The notes under the pieces were generated by a model. It ran no database searches and was not told where the DNA came from. It saw only the letters and a list, made by a program, of their open reading frames with translations. 64,000 bases of DNA, from positions 61,152,757 to 61,216,756 of the forward strand of contig NC_134023.1 of the NCBI RefSeq assembly GCF_040712315.1, given 5' to 3'. Position 1 is the stretch's first letter; the number at the start of each line of letters is the position of its first letter. Shown in pieces: positions 33,256 through 44,409 of this stretch. The translations under genes were made by a program, and so were the position numbers. Source of the DNA: Castanea sativa (taxonomy: Eukaryota > Streptophyta > Magnoliopsida > Fagales > Fagaceae).

Positions 33256-33871
33256 TAAAGAAAAAGGACTATAATTCCTAGTGTAACCCACTGAAAAAAT
33301 TGGAAATAGGGTAATTGAAAGCTTTAAATGCAACTCATTTTGAATTTTGTACGTCTAATTTAAGTGTGTGTTTGACTCAAAATTAAAAAGCCAATTTATT
33401 TTACTATTCAGGTTATTTTTGCCACTATTTATGAGCCCTATTGCATTTTTTAGTACTATTTATGGATTCCACTGTACTATTTCACCTAACTTTTACCTTT
33501 ATATATAGTACTTTCAGCAAAAAATTTTCAGTTTCAGCAAAATAATTGTATATTCTTCTTTCTCTTGGTTTTTCTTTTTACTTATGTTTGTTTTGATGGA
33601 AAATCCCGTGTAAAGATTTCGTGTTTTTTAATGTTTGGTAGTATTAAAAAAAATGAGTTAAAGGAAAACTATCTTTGGTCAACAGAAAAAGTGTGGCTTA
33701 TTTTTAGAAATTGTTTTCCACTAATTATTTTTTGGAGAACAACTCTATCTCACATTAAGCTAACTAAGAGAGTTTTTTTTTTTTTTTTTTTCCCAAACTC
33801 ATTTAGAATTGCTACCAAACATATCAAAATAAGATACTTTTTGAAAGTTTAAATAGCATATAAAACACTAA
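33256..33871. repeat. Tandem unit, block Z (copy B, left part)
   Basis: Matches 11815-12250 (AACCCACTGAAAAAAT, GAAAGCTTTAAATGCAACTC, TTGCTACCAAACAT). A 130-bp insertion (33365-33535) of CACTATTTATG-type repeats has no counterpart in copy A. No gene. Confidence 0.7.
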
Positions 33872-34906
33872 TGAACGTTTAGACCCCCAAATACAAAATT
33901 ACTAACACAAGCATATAGACAAACAATACATGTGCGGAATGATGAATATAAGCTAAACTCAGATTGGTAAAACACTCTAAACCAAAATTAATCACAAACA
34001 TAGCAATAATTAAAATATAAAGAGTAAGGGAAGAGAGATGCAAACACAAAGATAACACGACGATGTGTTATCGAAGATGAAACCAAAATATTCGGTGAAA
34101 AACCTTTATGCCGCCCTCCAAGCGGTTAAATAATCTACTAGAGAATGAAGTTAGGATACATGAATAGCACTAGACCCTCCAAGCCTAATCTATCTGATGC
34201 ACCTAAGTCCTCCAAGCTTCTTGCTCCAACAGGGTTATGTCAAATCTTGTCTTCTCTAGCTTACCAGATTCCGCAATAAGCTCATTGCATCAACCAAATG
34301 AATTGGTCCTCTCTGAACTGCTTCCCAAGCACCAAAATACCTCCCCACTGATATGGATATGGTGAGATAAGGATTTGGCAAATGAACCTCTCAAGGGTAT
34401 GTCAATGGAGAGGGTGAAAGTAGAAGAATTTGGAGAATCAAAAGATTAAGATTGTGGATGAGTTAATCTTGTTTTTCTCTCTCAAAATTCTCTCTAGAAG
34501 CTCTCAACATTTCGTGGGTATAAGGGTATTTATAGTAGGGTATGTGAGGAATGTGAAAATGCATACTTCATCCAAATAGGGCATTTTGGTGACTAGGCCT
34601 CCCGATTGGAACTAGTCGCGAGTTTGAGTTGCGAGATAACTGTCAGGCCAGACTGTACTTTTTTTTCCTGTAGTGCCCCAGCTATCGTAACCCTTCAGCT
34701 CCCTACATGCTTCACACGTGTGCCACTTTGGCGACTTGCTAGTCGCGAGACTCCTTTGAGTGCACACATCTTGAGTTTTCTCCACACTTTCTCATACACA
34801 ACCTTTACATAATTCCCACCTAAATACAGGATATCTAATTGCTAAATTACAAGCAAATTTAGTACAAAATAAAGCTAACACATAACTGAATAAATTCAAC
34901 CTTACA
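33872..34906 (-). mobile_element. Solo LTR related to the SIRE-type element at 42.5-50.7 kb
   Basis: 1035 bp with TG...CA ends (TGAACGTTTAG, AACCTTACA), the same length class as the LTRs 42554-43662 and 49621-50688. It shares their layout: GGAAGAGAGATGCAAAC, GATGTGTTATCGAAGA, CGCCCTCCAAGCGGT, CTCCAAGC. It sits inside block Z, whose text resumes at 34907. The flanking pentamers (ACTAA, CTTTT) do not match, so the exact target duplication is lost or the ends are off by a few bases. Confidence 0.75.
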
Positions 34907-35558
34907 CTTTTATATAAACATTTTTTTGAAAAAAATAACTTATTTTCTAGAAAATATTCTGGCTGAAACAAACAAAGTGCTACAATTTTGATTGGAAAAA
35001 GAGAAGAACACCCTCTAAAAAGCCACAATTTTGGATCCATTACTTTTTATCTACTATTCACAATCTGCCCCATAAACAGTTGTGGTAAGGGATTTTTTTT
35101 TTGTTACCAGATTTTTTGAAAAGAGATTGACATTTGATATTCCGCTATTTCAGACATATATTCCTTGCTAGTTTTCCTTTATCAATTAGTAACCGAATCA
35201 AATGTCAAATATTATTAAATTTTTTTTTGAATCGTTAAGAAATGGTACTTGCACAAGAATTCCAGAAACAATTCCTCTTGATTATTCAATATAATTAACA
35301 GTTCTTTACTCGCTTCAGTTTTTAATCTTAAATCCTTTCATCTCCATTACTCAAACAAAGATAGTGGTAGCTGTTAAAAGATATAAGGCCCACGTCCAAT
35401 CCTAATTGGTGTTGAGAATCACCCTTTGGACTCTGGTTTTACGGGTATTGTCAAATTTTGAACTAACTATCCATTTGAGCTCAATTATTTACATTATTAG
35501 CCAATTTACATTATCATGGATATAAAACATGGCAGCAAAACCCAACACAATCAGTCAA

Positions 35559-35590
<32 letters not shown>

Positions 35591-36400
35591 CCAGAAACAA
35601 TTTCTCTTGATTATTCAATTCTGTAGTTAACAGATCTTTACTCGTTTCAGTTTTTAAGCTTGGATCCTTTCATCTCAATGGCTCAAACTAAGATGGTAAC
35701 TGTTAAAAGATATTAAGGCCCAAGTCCAATCTTGAGAAACACACTTAGACTACGGTTTTACTCAAATTTTAAACTAACTATGGATTAAGCCCAACTGTTT
35801 TTGATATTAGCCGATTGACATTATCATGGGAATAAAACATGGTAGCAAAACCCAACACAATCAATCACAGCCACAAGAACAATGGAAGTGTTCACCAAGA
35901 GAAAAACCAAAAACTAGCTAGGAAAAAACTCTTTGGGGCTTATAGCACTGATGATCCGCTGATTAAGAATAGTTGCAATACATATCACTCATAATAACAA
36001 TAGTTAGAAAAATATGGACCACTTAATATATATATATATATATATTATAATCAAAAACACCAAAAATGATATAATTATATATTAGTAAAAATACAGAGAT
36101 AGAAATTACTTTTAAAAATTCTTTTTTATTTTTGAGGAGAACAAATTATCTCCAATAAAATTTAGAGAATAATTATACATTATTCCACATTTGAAAATAA
36201 TTATATATTTCCACATATCATAAATAGTTGCTGCAACCAAAAATGATGATTTAGGATGGTAATTGTTAAAAGATATTAAGGCCTAAGCTCAATCCTAATT
36301 GGTAACAGTTATAGTCAAATTTTAATCTAATTGTTTAGTTAAGCCCAATTATTTACATTATTAGTCAACTGACATTACCATGGATATAAAACATGGAATC
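34907..36400. repeat. Tandem unit, block Z (copy B, right part) with internal triplication
   Basis: Three partial copies (near 35270-35540, 35590-35870, 36230-36400) share TGTTAAAAGATAT, AAGGCC, TCCAATCCTAATTGG and GACATTATCATGG motifs, the same module as 15220-15470 in copy A. AT microsatellites at 35564-35585 and 36028-36047. No gene. Confidence 0.7.
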
Positions 36401-36407
36401 AAATCCC

Positions 36408-37862
36408 TACAACTTGTTTAATAAACGTGTTGTGTTCGTGCTTAATAGATTCGTGTCATATTCGGGTTGACATAATTAACCTGTTAACTAAACGTGTTGC
36501 GTTCATGTCATATTCGGGTTGAGACTTAATAGATTCGTGTCATATTCGGATTGACACAATTGACCTTGTAAGGACACAATTTGAGCCTGAACCCACAGTT
36601 AGAAGGGGGTGGGCCTAAAATGCCTTTTTACAATAAAATTTGTAGAGAGTGGACTTGAAATCTAGGTTCTAATGATGTTAGATAACAAAAACGATGGGCT
36701 TGGTCACAATGATACACATAAGGAATTTTTTATATGAAAGAATCTCTTCCTCGGACACAAGCCGAGGATGATTTATATTATCAATTTTTTCAGATAGATT
36801 ACAGCTATGGATAGTGATGTATACTATGTTTTTTCTTTGTTTTTCTCTCTCTCTTCCCTGAAGGTCCCCTCTTTCTTTTATATCATCCTCCATGTAAGGG
36901 TTCAATTACTTTCTTAGATACTTATCTTATCCACCTCCCTTGAAGTCTTTGGAGGCACGTATTAGGCTAAACTTTGATGCTCAGGTATCACTTCTTCATT
37001 AATGCGGCCAGAGAAGCAGTTGTAGAACATTTAATGCGGGGGCGGTGGTAACAGCTTTATATTAGACATTCCACCGCCCTTCTTATCTTCCACATTTACC
37101 ATGTTTACCTTTACCAATAGGATTCTCTAGAACATTGCCTGTGAATGTTAATCAGCCCTTCTCCTACCTCGGCTTTACATAGCCGAGGACATAATCTTCC
37201 TCAGACCATCTTCTAGGACATACTTGTTCATGCATTACCTCTTTACTATTTAGTATTGCTTTATGAGTTGACATTCATACATTCTCGGACCATTCAGTGT
37301 CCTCGGATTGGGCCTCTAGCCCAAAGAAATACTCTTGGCCACCCCAGAAATATTCCTGGGCCTAATGACCCTACAGAGCTGTTTAATAAACGTGTTGCGT
37401 TCGTGTCCAACCTATAGAATCATTTTGACTTGTTTAATTAAATGAAAATTTACTAATATACCCTTTAAATCCTAGGTATATAAACTTATTAGTTGTTGAC
37501 TTGTTGTTGCTTATTTTCTTTGACAAATTGTGATTGATTATTTGTGATATTGAGATCTGCTTCAGTTTTGAATGATTAATTGTAATGCAGTTACTCATTA
37601 GTTTTGAATTTTATATTAAATTTTTATTTTTATTCTTCTGGTTTTTCACAATTCAAATCAATTTGGTTAATACTAAAATTTGTATTTTTTTCTCTTGATA
37701 AAATCAGATAAACGGGTTGATACAAGTGACATATTTAATAAATAAGTCGTGTTGGGGTTAATGAATCTTGATGTGTTTAATAAACGAATTAGGTTAATGT
37801 TGACACATATAGTCAAATACTCATAAGTTGAAATGACACGAGCCTGACACGCGAACAAAAAT
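36408..37862. mobile_element. Short-repeat element with AAACGTGTTG motifs, interrupted
   Basis: Multiple AATAAACGTGTTG, TTCGTGTCATATTCGG and ATTCGTGT modules lie at 36415-36590. Further TTAATAAACG copies are at 37381 and 37735-37795, on both sides of an LTR-like insert. The left and right edges both carry GTTTAATAAACGTGTTG. Class unknown; no coding region. Confidence 0.5.
36676..37375. mobile_element. Probable solo LTR, about 700 bp
   Basis: TGTTAGATAAC to GACCCTACA gives TG...CA ends. It contains TTTTATATCATCC near 36877 (possible TATA) and repeated CCTCGG/CCGAGG modules (36752, 37160, 37185, 37301), typical of LTR regulatory arrays. A diverged relative lies at 61911-62650. No target duplication is evident. 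Confidence 0.55.
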
Positions 37863-38441
37863 TGCCACTAATATTTACTTGTATTTGAGAATATTCCCTA
37901 CAATTTTTTTATAAAAAAAATTGAATAAGATTTTATTAAAAATAACCTATCCATTCGTATTCAAAGTTTAATAAGAAAAAAATTCCACTTTGAATTTAAA
38001 TTATGAATTTGAATTTAGTTGAAAAAACTTAATAATAATGGTAGTACTGTATGGTTTGCATTATACCGTAGCTATGCAACTATTTGTTGAAGAAACTAAT
38101 CTAAAGTTGTATCTTATAAAAAAAAAAAAAAAAAAAAATCTAAAGTTGTATAGTTGCTGTTTTTTTTTTGAGATGCCTACAGTTGCACAATCTAATGTAC
38201 CTAAGGAAAATTATTCATCTTTTTTTTTTTTTTTAACAATTACTCATCTTAAACTATGAAACATTTTTTTAGAGAGAAATTATGAAACATTTACAATGTG
38301 CTAGTGTACATAAGTACATTGTAACATTTCATTAAAAAATGTGGTTCACATTGTAACATACAAACAAATGCAGTTAGTGTAATTATGGTAATTATTAACA
38401 AATATTTATTATGATTGTTATTGTATATGAAAGTATATATA
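37863..38441. repeat. Tandem unit, block X (copy C)
   Basis: TTTACTTGTATTTGAGAATA (37873) to TATGAAAGTATATA (38425) parallels 30483-30860 and 40660-41000. The uninterrupted TGAATTTGAATTTAGTTGAA (37996-38024 region) is the empty site of the LINE. A-run and T-runs at 38117-38138 and 38220-38234. No gene. Confidence 0.8.
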
Positions 38442-38625
38442 GAATACGTTTGGATGCAGCGTTTTCCAGCTGCGTCCACGTTTTTTTTTTTCCACGCGCA
38501 TATGCCACTGTTCATTGGTCATGAACAGTGATTTAAGGCCAATGAACAGTAATTTTTACACATTAAAAAATTATTTTTGTACAGTATTTTCAGTTTTCAG
38601 CAATAAGTTCTATCAAAACGGACTC
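38442..38625. mobile_element. Short MITE, GAATACGTTTGG ends
   Basis: GAATACGTTTGGATGC at the left and TCAAAACGGACTC at the right are inverted partners. ATA lies on both sides. The related copy B lacks it (32020-32035). The interior has the palindrome GTTCATTGGTCATGAACAGTG-like. About 184 bp. Confidence 0.65.
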
Positions 38626-38642
38626 ATAATCTAACATTATGC

Positions 38643-38778
38643 ACCACCGCACACCCTTGGTGCGATGGTCACTCCACAAGTATAAGTGATGGAGTTCAAG
38701 TCTCTAGGAGGAAGCTTCACACATATATACACTTAGATTAGATTAGAGTAGAATTCTATCTTGTATATATATAAAAAA
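38643..38778 (+). mobile_element. tRNA-derived SINE with target duplication
   Basis: Pol III A box TGGTGCGATGGTC (38659) and B-box-like AGTTCAAGTCT (38693). The 3' end runs CTTGTATATATATAAAAAA. The 10-bp duplication AACATTATGC flanks it (38633-38642, 38779-38788), and copy B (32033-32041) shows the unoccupied site. A second, truncated copy of the family lies at 51490-51597. Confidence 0.85.
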
Positions 38779-39035
38779 AACATTATGCGTTTTTTTTAGA
38801 ATCTCCAACATTAAGCCATTTATTATAATTGTATTCGTATATGGAGTTATAGATTCAAATAAAGAGTTGAAATATAGAATATAATTTAAATTCAATTAAA
38901 AATTCATATTAAAATAATAATGTATAAATTTTATGAGGTCTTATAAGCCAAAGATTCTACGACCATAAAGTAAAACCCACAATTTTTGCAACAACTATCC
39001 ACGTAATAGGCTATCTACCATTCAGATGTGGTACT
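38779..39035. repeat. Tandem unit, block Y start (copy C)
   Basis: TTCATATTAAAATAATAATG at 38907 parallels 9721 and 32158. No gene. Confidence 0.8.
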
Positions 39036-39054
39036 ATAATTACTCCTCAAAACC

Positions 39055-39454
39055 AATGCGAAGAAAATACCAGTGGCATATAGTGGGTGTGAGATTGAAA
39101 CCATGGCAGCAGCTGCTGCCCTCTCTTTTGCTTCAGAAATCGGCAAAAAACGAGCTATCCTAGAGGGTGACTCGTTAGCAGTGATAAAAGCTTTAGGGGA
39201 GGATTCTAGCTGTTTATCACCTTCTGGTTTGCTGATAGATGATGTCAAGTCTTTAGCTAATAATTTTGATGAATTATCACTCTCACACTAAGAGAGAAGG
39301 TAATCAAATAGCGCATAGTCTGGCCAAATATGCAAAAGGCATTTCGAATTTTGTAGTATGGATGGAAGATATTCCACCACAGTTATTTTTAGTTTTACAA
39401 GTTGATTTGATAGGCTTTCATTAATAAAATTCCGGTTTTTCCCCCTCAAAAGAA
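39055..39454 (+). mobile_element. 5'-truncated LINE: RNase H remnant with 19-bp TSD
   Basis: The plus-strand frame from 39061 reads an RNase H C-terminal half (ETMAAAAALSFASEIGKKR, ILEGDSLAVIKAL) and, after one frameshift near 39290, HSLAKYAKGISNFVVWMED and a stop. The A-rich end is short. ATAATTACTCCTCAAAACC is duplicated on both sides (39036-39054, 39455-39473). Copy A at 9866-9890 shows the single, empty site. Same superfamily as the LINE at 24-30 kb but a different subfamily. Confidence 0.9.
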
Positions 39455-40660
39455 ATAATTACTCCTCAAAACCTCATGAAACATAATACCATGACATCCA
39501 ATTAATGTCAACTCCTTTGGTTTTGCATATAATACAGATTTTCAAATTAAATTTACTTATATGCCTACAATTAAATATTCGCCTTGCTTATCAAAAAAAA
39601 AAAAAAAAATCGCCTTGATAAACTCAAGGAAAAAACAAAAAAGGAAAAAGAAAAAACAGTGAAGGCCATAGTGATTATATGGCATCCACTAGCACCTACT
39701 TTAAGCCGAAACACAAGCCAACTATCTTCTTTTTCTTTGGGCCACAAAGCTAAACCCCACGTGATTATCTATATGTCGGAGAATATTGTGATATTCTGCT
39801 ATCTCTGACCATGTGATATATCAACTTATCAGTAAAATGTGAAGAATCAATTCTATTTTTCCTTCTCCATCAATTAGTAACCGAATCAACTTACCAAAAA
39901 GAAAGGTTGGGGGCATAAAATCCAAATGCCCCAAATTTTAAGAGGTAAAATTCAAAATTTGAAATTTCAATGCGTAAAATCCAAACACTTTTAAATTTTA
40001 AGGCTGTAGTTTGCAATTTAGCTTTTTTATTATTATTATAAACAAGGTCATCCCTCTACCAAAACATTACTTCTATTTGAATTTCAGCAAAAATATTCCA
40101 TCCATCCTTGTTAGGGTTGTAAATAAACAAAGTTGTTCATAAATAGTTATTTGATAAAAGCTCATTACAAAACTTTGACATTTGAGGGAGTTAAGGATTG
40201 TGGTATGACACTTGATTGGGATACTGAAACAAAGCTTTGTTTACTTCACAAGACTTTTAATTTTAATTTTTCCAATTAACACCCTTATTTTTTTTAATAA
40301 TTATGAACTAGGTCATCGGTGAAGTGATATCACTCTACCAAATACATAAGTTAAATTTATAGTGGAATTCCTTAAAGTGACCATTCAAAAATTGTATTTG
40401 AGAGTATTCCATTCATTATTCTTTTTTTTTTTAACCCAATTCAAAATTCTATTTAAACAAAGCACAATAATACATCTATATTATTTTTCAGTAAGTATAT
40501 GATAGAATTTAAATTATGGTTCAACTCTATAATGATTGCACTTTATCATTAGGCCAACATATCGATTGATATTTTTTGTAAGTTCGGTTTAAACCCCAAA
40601 TCTTTTGTTCGACAACAAGAGATTTTACCAATTGAGTTAATGGAATCCACCACTCATTCT
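39455..40660. repeat. Tandem unit, copy C, blocks Y to end
   Basis: Block Y resumes after the LINE (39474-39770) and shifts to a shortened block Z (39780-39890). Then come AAAGTTTGGG-type text (39905-40020) and the unit end CTTTGTTTACTTCACAAGAC (40240). A minus-strand SINE fragment lies at 40575-40655 (B-box-like GGGGTTTAAAC, A-box-like TAACTCAATTGG on the minus strand). No gene. Confidence 0.65.
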
Positions 40661-41000
40661 TACGAAAGTTTAATAAAAAGGAATTCCATTATAAATTTAT
40701 GTTATTTATCTAAATTTAATTGAAAAACTTGATATATAGCACATGGTTGCATTGTATTACAACTATGAAGCTATTTGTTGGAGAATATAATTTAAAGCTG
40801 CATAATCTAATGCAATATACTTAAGGACGATATCTTTTATTTATTTATTTATTTATTTTTAATACTTAAGGACAATATCTTAAAGTATGAAGCATTTACA
40901 ATGTGCTAGTGCACATAAGTACATTGTAGCATTTATGTTTTTATTTTAAACTGTACATTGTATCATACAAACAAATGCAACTAGTGTAATTGGAAAATCT
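40661..41000. repeat. Tandem unit, block X (copy D)
   Basis: Diverged version with TTTACAATGTGCTAGTGCAC (40897) and ACATACAAACAAATGCAACTA-like text (40970). (TTTA)n near 40845. No gene. Confidence 0.75.
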
Positions 41001-41009
41001 AAGTCCCTT

Positions 41010-41209
41010 ACTCTCAAGTGAGTTCCAATTAACTCAATTGATAAAATCTTTGATGGTTGAATAAGAGATCTAAGATTCAATCCCTGCCTACACCAAAAAC
41101 CGATTGGTATCTTGGTTTAATGATAAAAAGCTATCATCAGGAGCGGATGCTATAAGTTGAAACTCTCTAAAAAATCTCTCATTCTCCCAAAAAAATAAAA
41201 ATAAAAACA
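41010..41209 (+). mobile_element. tRNA-derived SINE, second family, with TSD
   Basis: TTAACTCAATTGATAAAATC (A-box region, 41032) and AGATTCAATCCCTGCC (B box, 41073), then a conserved non-tRNA part with AGCTATCATCAGGAGCGG and an A-rich tail. TAAGTCCCT is repeated at 41001-41009 and 41210-41218. A sister copy is at 63021-63179. Confidence 0.88.
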
Positions 41210-41218
41210 TAAGTCCCT

Positions 41219-41945
41219 ATATCTAAAGTAGTATATATAAGCATATATAAGCGTTACAATTAGAACATATATGATTCATGTTAGGAACATATGTCATCAT
41301 GTATTGGCTAATCCTTTGACAAAACGCACTTTACTTGTAATTGGATAGATCTAGGATGTGTTTAATGCTTCAAGGAACAATGTTTCAAGTTTAAGTATTA
41401 AAGCCATGCAAGTTTATCCAAGAATCAAGTGATGAAGTGTTGGTTTTTAAAGCTCGACAGCTAGTATCTATCGAGATATAAAAGTTGTCTAAGCTTGAAG
41501 CTTGATAACTGCTCGATAGATAGGGTATCTATCGAGAATTATAAAAATCAGATTTTCAGTTATGATTTCATTCCAATTTGTGAGTATGTGTTTGGGTTTA
41601 TTTTCTCACAACCCTAAACATATATAAGGATTATGTTAAGGGCCATCACAGTGAGCACAATTGCACGAGTGTGAAGAAAAGTGTTGTTCATGCAGATTGT
41701 GACTGGAAACTTAGTTGGTGATTTGTTTTCCCCTGCATTTTATTTTAGTTGGTGATTTGTTTGTACTGCCACGTATATTGCATGTTAATTTAATTAATTA
41801 ATAAACTTGGCTAATTAATCAATTAATTGATTACAACGGGTCAATACATTCTTGGCCTATCAGTTACCCTTCTTTTTTCCTATTTCATAAATTTATTCAT
41901 TGTTTTCAAAACAAAAGTAAATTAGTCGGTAGTCGTGCTGCTGTA
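41219..41945. other. No gene; possible LTR or transposon remnant
   Basis: 41290-41830 has TATCTATCGAG repeats (41468, 41530), a TATATAAGG near 41625 and TTAATTAATTAATAA at 41790. The style suggests a decayed LTR, but I cannot bound it. Confidence 0.3.
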
Positions 41946-42553
41946 TAGGGATGGCCATGGGGCGGGGCGGGGCGGGTTCAAAGGATGGGGTCTTTGCCCT
42001 TGCCTTGCATGGTTTTATCTTACCCCATCCCCACCCCACTTAGTATGACATGAAAAATTTTCTTACCCCATCCCTATTCCTTGGGGTCTCGCAAAGCCCT
42101 GCCCTACTCCATAAAGCTCAACTTCTTGTTAATTTTTCCACAACTAGTACAATTTTTTTTAATAAAACCTGTTTCATTAATAAAAATATACTTGAAATTA
42201 CAAATAAATTTATCCTATCAAATCAAACTAATTTTTAGCAAAAATTGAATAATATTATTAAAATGTTTAACAATGCAATATCACAACAACAACAAAAATA
42301 TCTCAAAATACAAAATCCATGATTCAATAGTATATAAATTTGTTTATAATAACGACAAAAGAAAATGTTAAAATTGATACCTTATTTCCAACCTTGCTAG
42401 AGAAAAAGAAAAAAGAAACAAAAAGCCTTGTTGAGTAAAATAAAATAAGTTGATGATATTTTTTGTAAATAGTAGGGTTTTAGGGTATGAAAAATTCACA
42501 ATTTAGCCCTTATCAATGTAGGCTGAGGAGGGGTTCATTGGTTCTAAAAATTC

Positions 42554-43662
42554 TGAAAGCTCGGATTTGTGTTAAAAAAACAAGAGCTGTTTAGACTCAA
42601 AAAAAAATTACGGCTTGGTTGATTTTACTCTAACTTAAACTAAGTGCAGAATACAGTAAATGTAAGTGAACAAACAATACAACTACTCTAAGCCATATTC
42701 ATTAAAGCACAATAGTAAAATGAAAGCTAAAAGAGTAGGGAAGAGAGATGCAAAAATAAGATAACACTCTGATATGTTATCAAAGAGGAAACTGAAGAAC
42801 TCGGCGAAAAACCTCTCCGCCGTCCTCCAAGCAATAAATCGATCCACTAGACAATAAGTTGGGATACACGAATAGCAAAAGACCCTCAAGCCTAGTCTAC
42901 CCAATGCACCTAAGCCCTCCAAGCTCCTACTCCAACAAGACTTCTCGGAACTATGTCTTGTCTAGCATTTCGAATCCCATAATGCGCCCGATTGCATTCG
43001 TCAAAACTTGGCTTCTTCCAATGCTTCCCAACAACACCAAAAACTCATTGGACACTCAGTATGGGTGTGGTAAGTGTTTGAGCTATCAACCTCTCAAGGA
43101 TTTATAAATGGAGAGGTAGGAGTAGAGGAAAACCACAATAGATGGTGTGTAGAATTGTGGGTATGACAATCTCACACTCTCAAGGGTTGAGGCTAGGGTT
43201 TTCTTTTCTAAAAATCTTTTTACTCAATATGTGGCTAATGATGGTATATATTGTGTGTATGAGAATGTAGTGGAGCAGATAGGACAAAATAGCAAAACAG
43301 ACTATTTCGCGAGTATCTCGTGGGAAGATCTTACTCGCGAGTATCTCGTGGGTATCTCGTGGGAAGATCTTACTCGCGAGACACTCGCAAAAACCAACTG
43401 TCACCATCTGTCATGACTTTTCACATTTCAGTCATGTGCAAGGCACATGCATCACTTTGCGGGATGCTTAGTCGCGAGCTACCCGCGAAAAATCTTCTGT
43501 CTTCAAATGCTTGAGTCTTCACACACACTCTCTCTCTTTATCACACAACCCTTACAATAAAATCCTACAATAAATACATGGTATAAAAGATTTAACAAAA
43601 TTCAATCAAATTTGGCATGGAATTAAAGTCAACACAAAATAGTTGTAAATCACAACTTTACA
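42554..43662 (-). repeat. 3' LTR
   Basis: On the minus strand begins TGTAAAGTTG, ends GAGCTTTCA. Contains a duplicated module CTCGTGGGAAGATCTTACTC (43318, 43359) not present in the other LTR, and CGCGAG motifs. Possible TATA near 43246-43254 (AATATATACC on the minus strand). Confidence 0.9.
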
Positions 43663-43674
43663 ATCTCCCCCTTT
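43663..43674 (-). other. Polypurine tract
   Basis: AAAGGGGGAGAT on the minus strand sits directly before the 3' LTR start, the normal place for plus-strand priming. Confidence 0.85.
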
Positions 43675-44409
43675 GGCTATTTCATAACAAAACACACTAT
43701 AACAGACTCTAGACTTAAACGTGAGTTTGGGAACAGTGGCAAAACTCACTCACACCTAATCTAGAAGCTGTGAAGCACTTGCACGAATACGCCTGTATCC
43801 TGAAATACTCACACACAAACAAAACTTTTATTAAGCTTATGACAAGTTGAATGCAAGGTACGTAAATGAGCAGGTATAATGTGATCAAGATAAATAACAA
43901 GATATAAGCAAAGAAGCATAACTTGATCATACAAGAACAGTCATTATGGAATGACTACAACGATCATTTAACTAATAAATGATCATCCGAATACACAATG
44001 CAATTAAGTGCAAAGCAAGAATCAATTGCATGTCCAAAACACTTAACCAATGCAAAATACCAATATATTTGCATTAAGGATACACGATCCAACAAGGGCA
44101 CAAGAGTGTAGTACTCAAGATAAACTATAAGCACAAAAAAATGCTACAAAGCAATGAGATAAACACAAAGTACTGAATATTAAACTAAATTTAAATCAAA
44201 GCACTTAAAGTTTTAAGAGAAAGCAATGTAAATAAAAGAATTCTAGACTATGGCATAAGCAAGAAAACAACTAAACCACAAAAAGTTAACCAAAAGTCTA
44301 TGAAATGCATGTGCTACATTATGCTCCGCTATGCTTTGTGCTCCCCCACAAAATGTGTTACTCCCCCTCAAAATTTTCTCCCCCTTTTTGACCGGAGTTG
44401 CCAAAGGAG
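43675..44409 (-). other. Non-coding 3' region of the retrotransposon
   Basis: Lies between the accessory ORF and the PPT. Holds CTCCCCCTCAAAATTTTC near 44360, a purine tract on the minus strand that could be a second PPT-like site. No ORF of note. Confidence 0.5.

Noticed and set aside
38643..38778. Possible tRNA gene
   Set aside because: A and B boxes are present but no cloverleaf can be drawn; the A-rich tail and target duplication make it a SINE.
39015..39248. 77-codon minus-strand frame
   Set aside because: Antisense to the RNase H remnant on the plus strand, which matches the family.
41010..41209. Possible tRNA gene
   Set aside because: Same reasons: tRNA-like head only, followed by a conserved non-tRNA body and flanking duplication.
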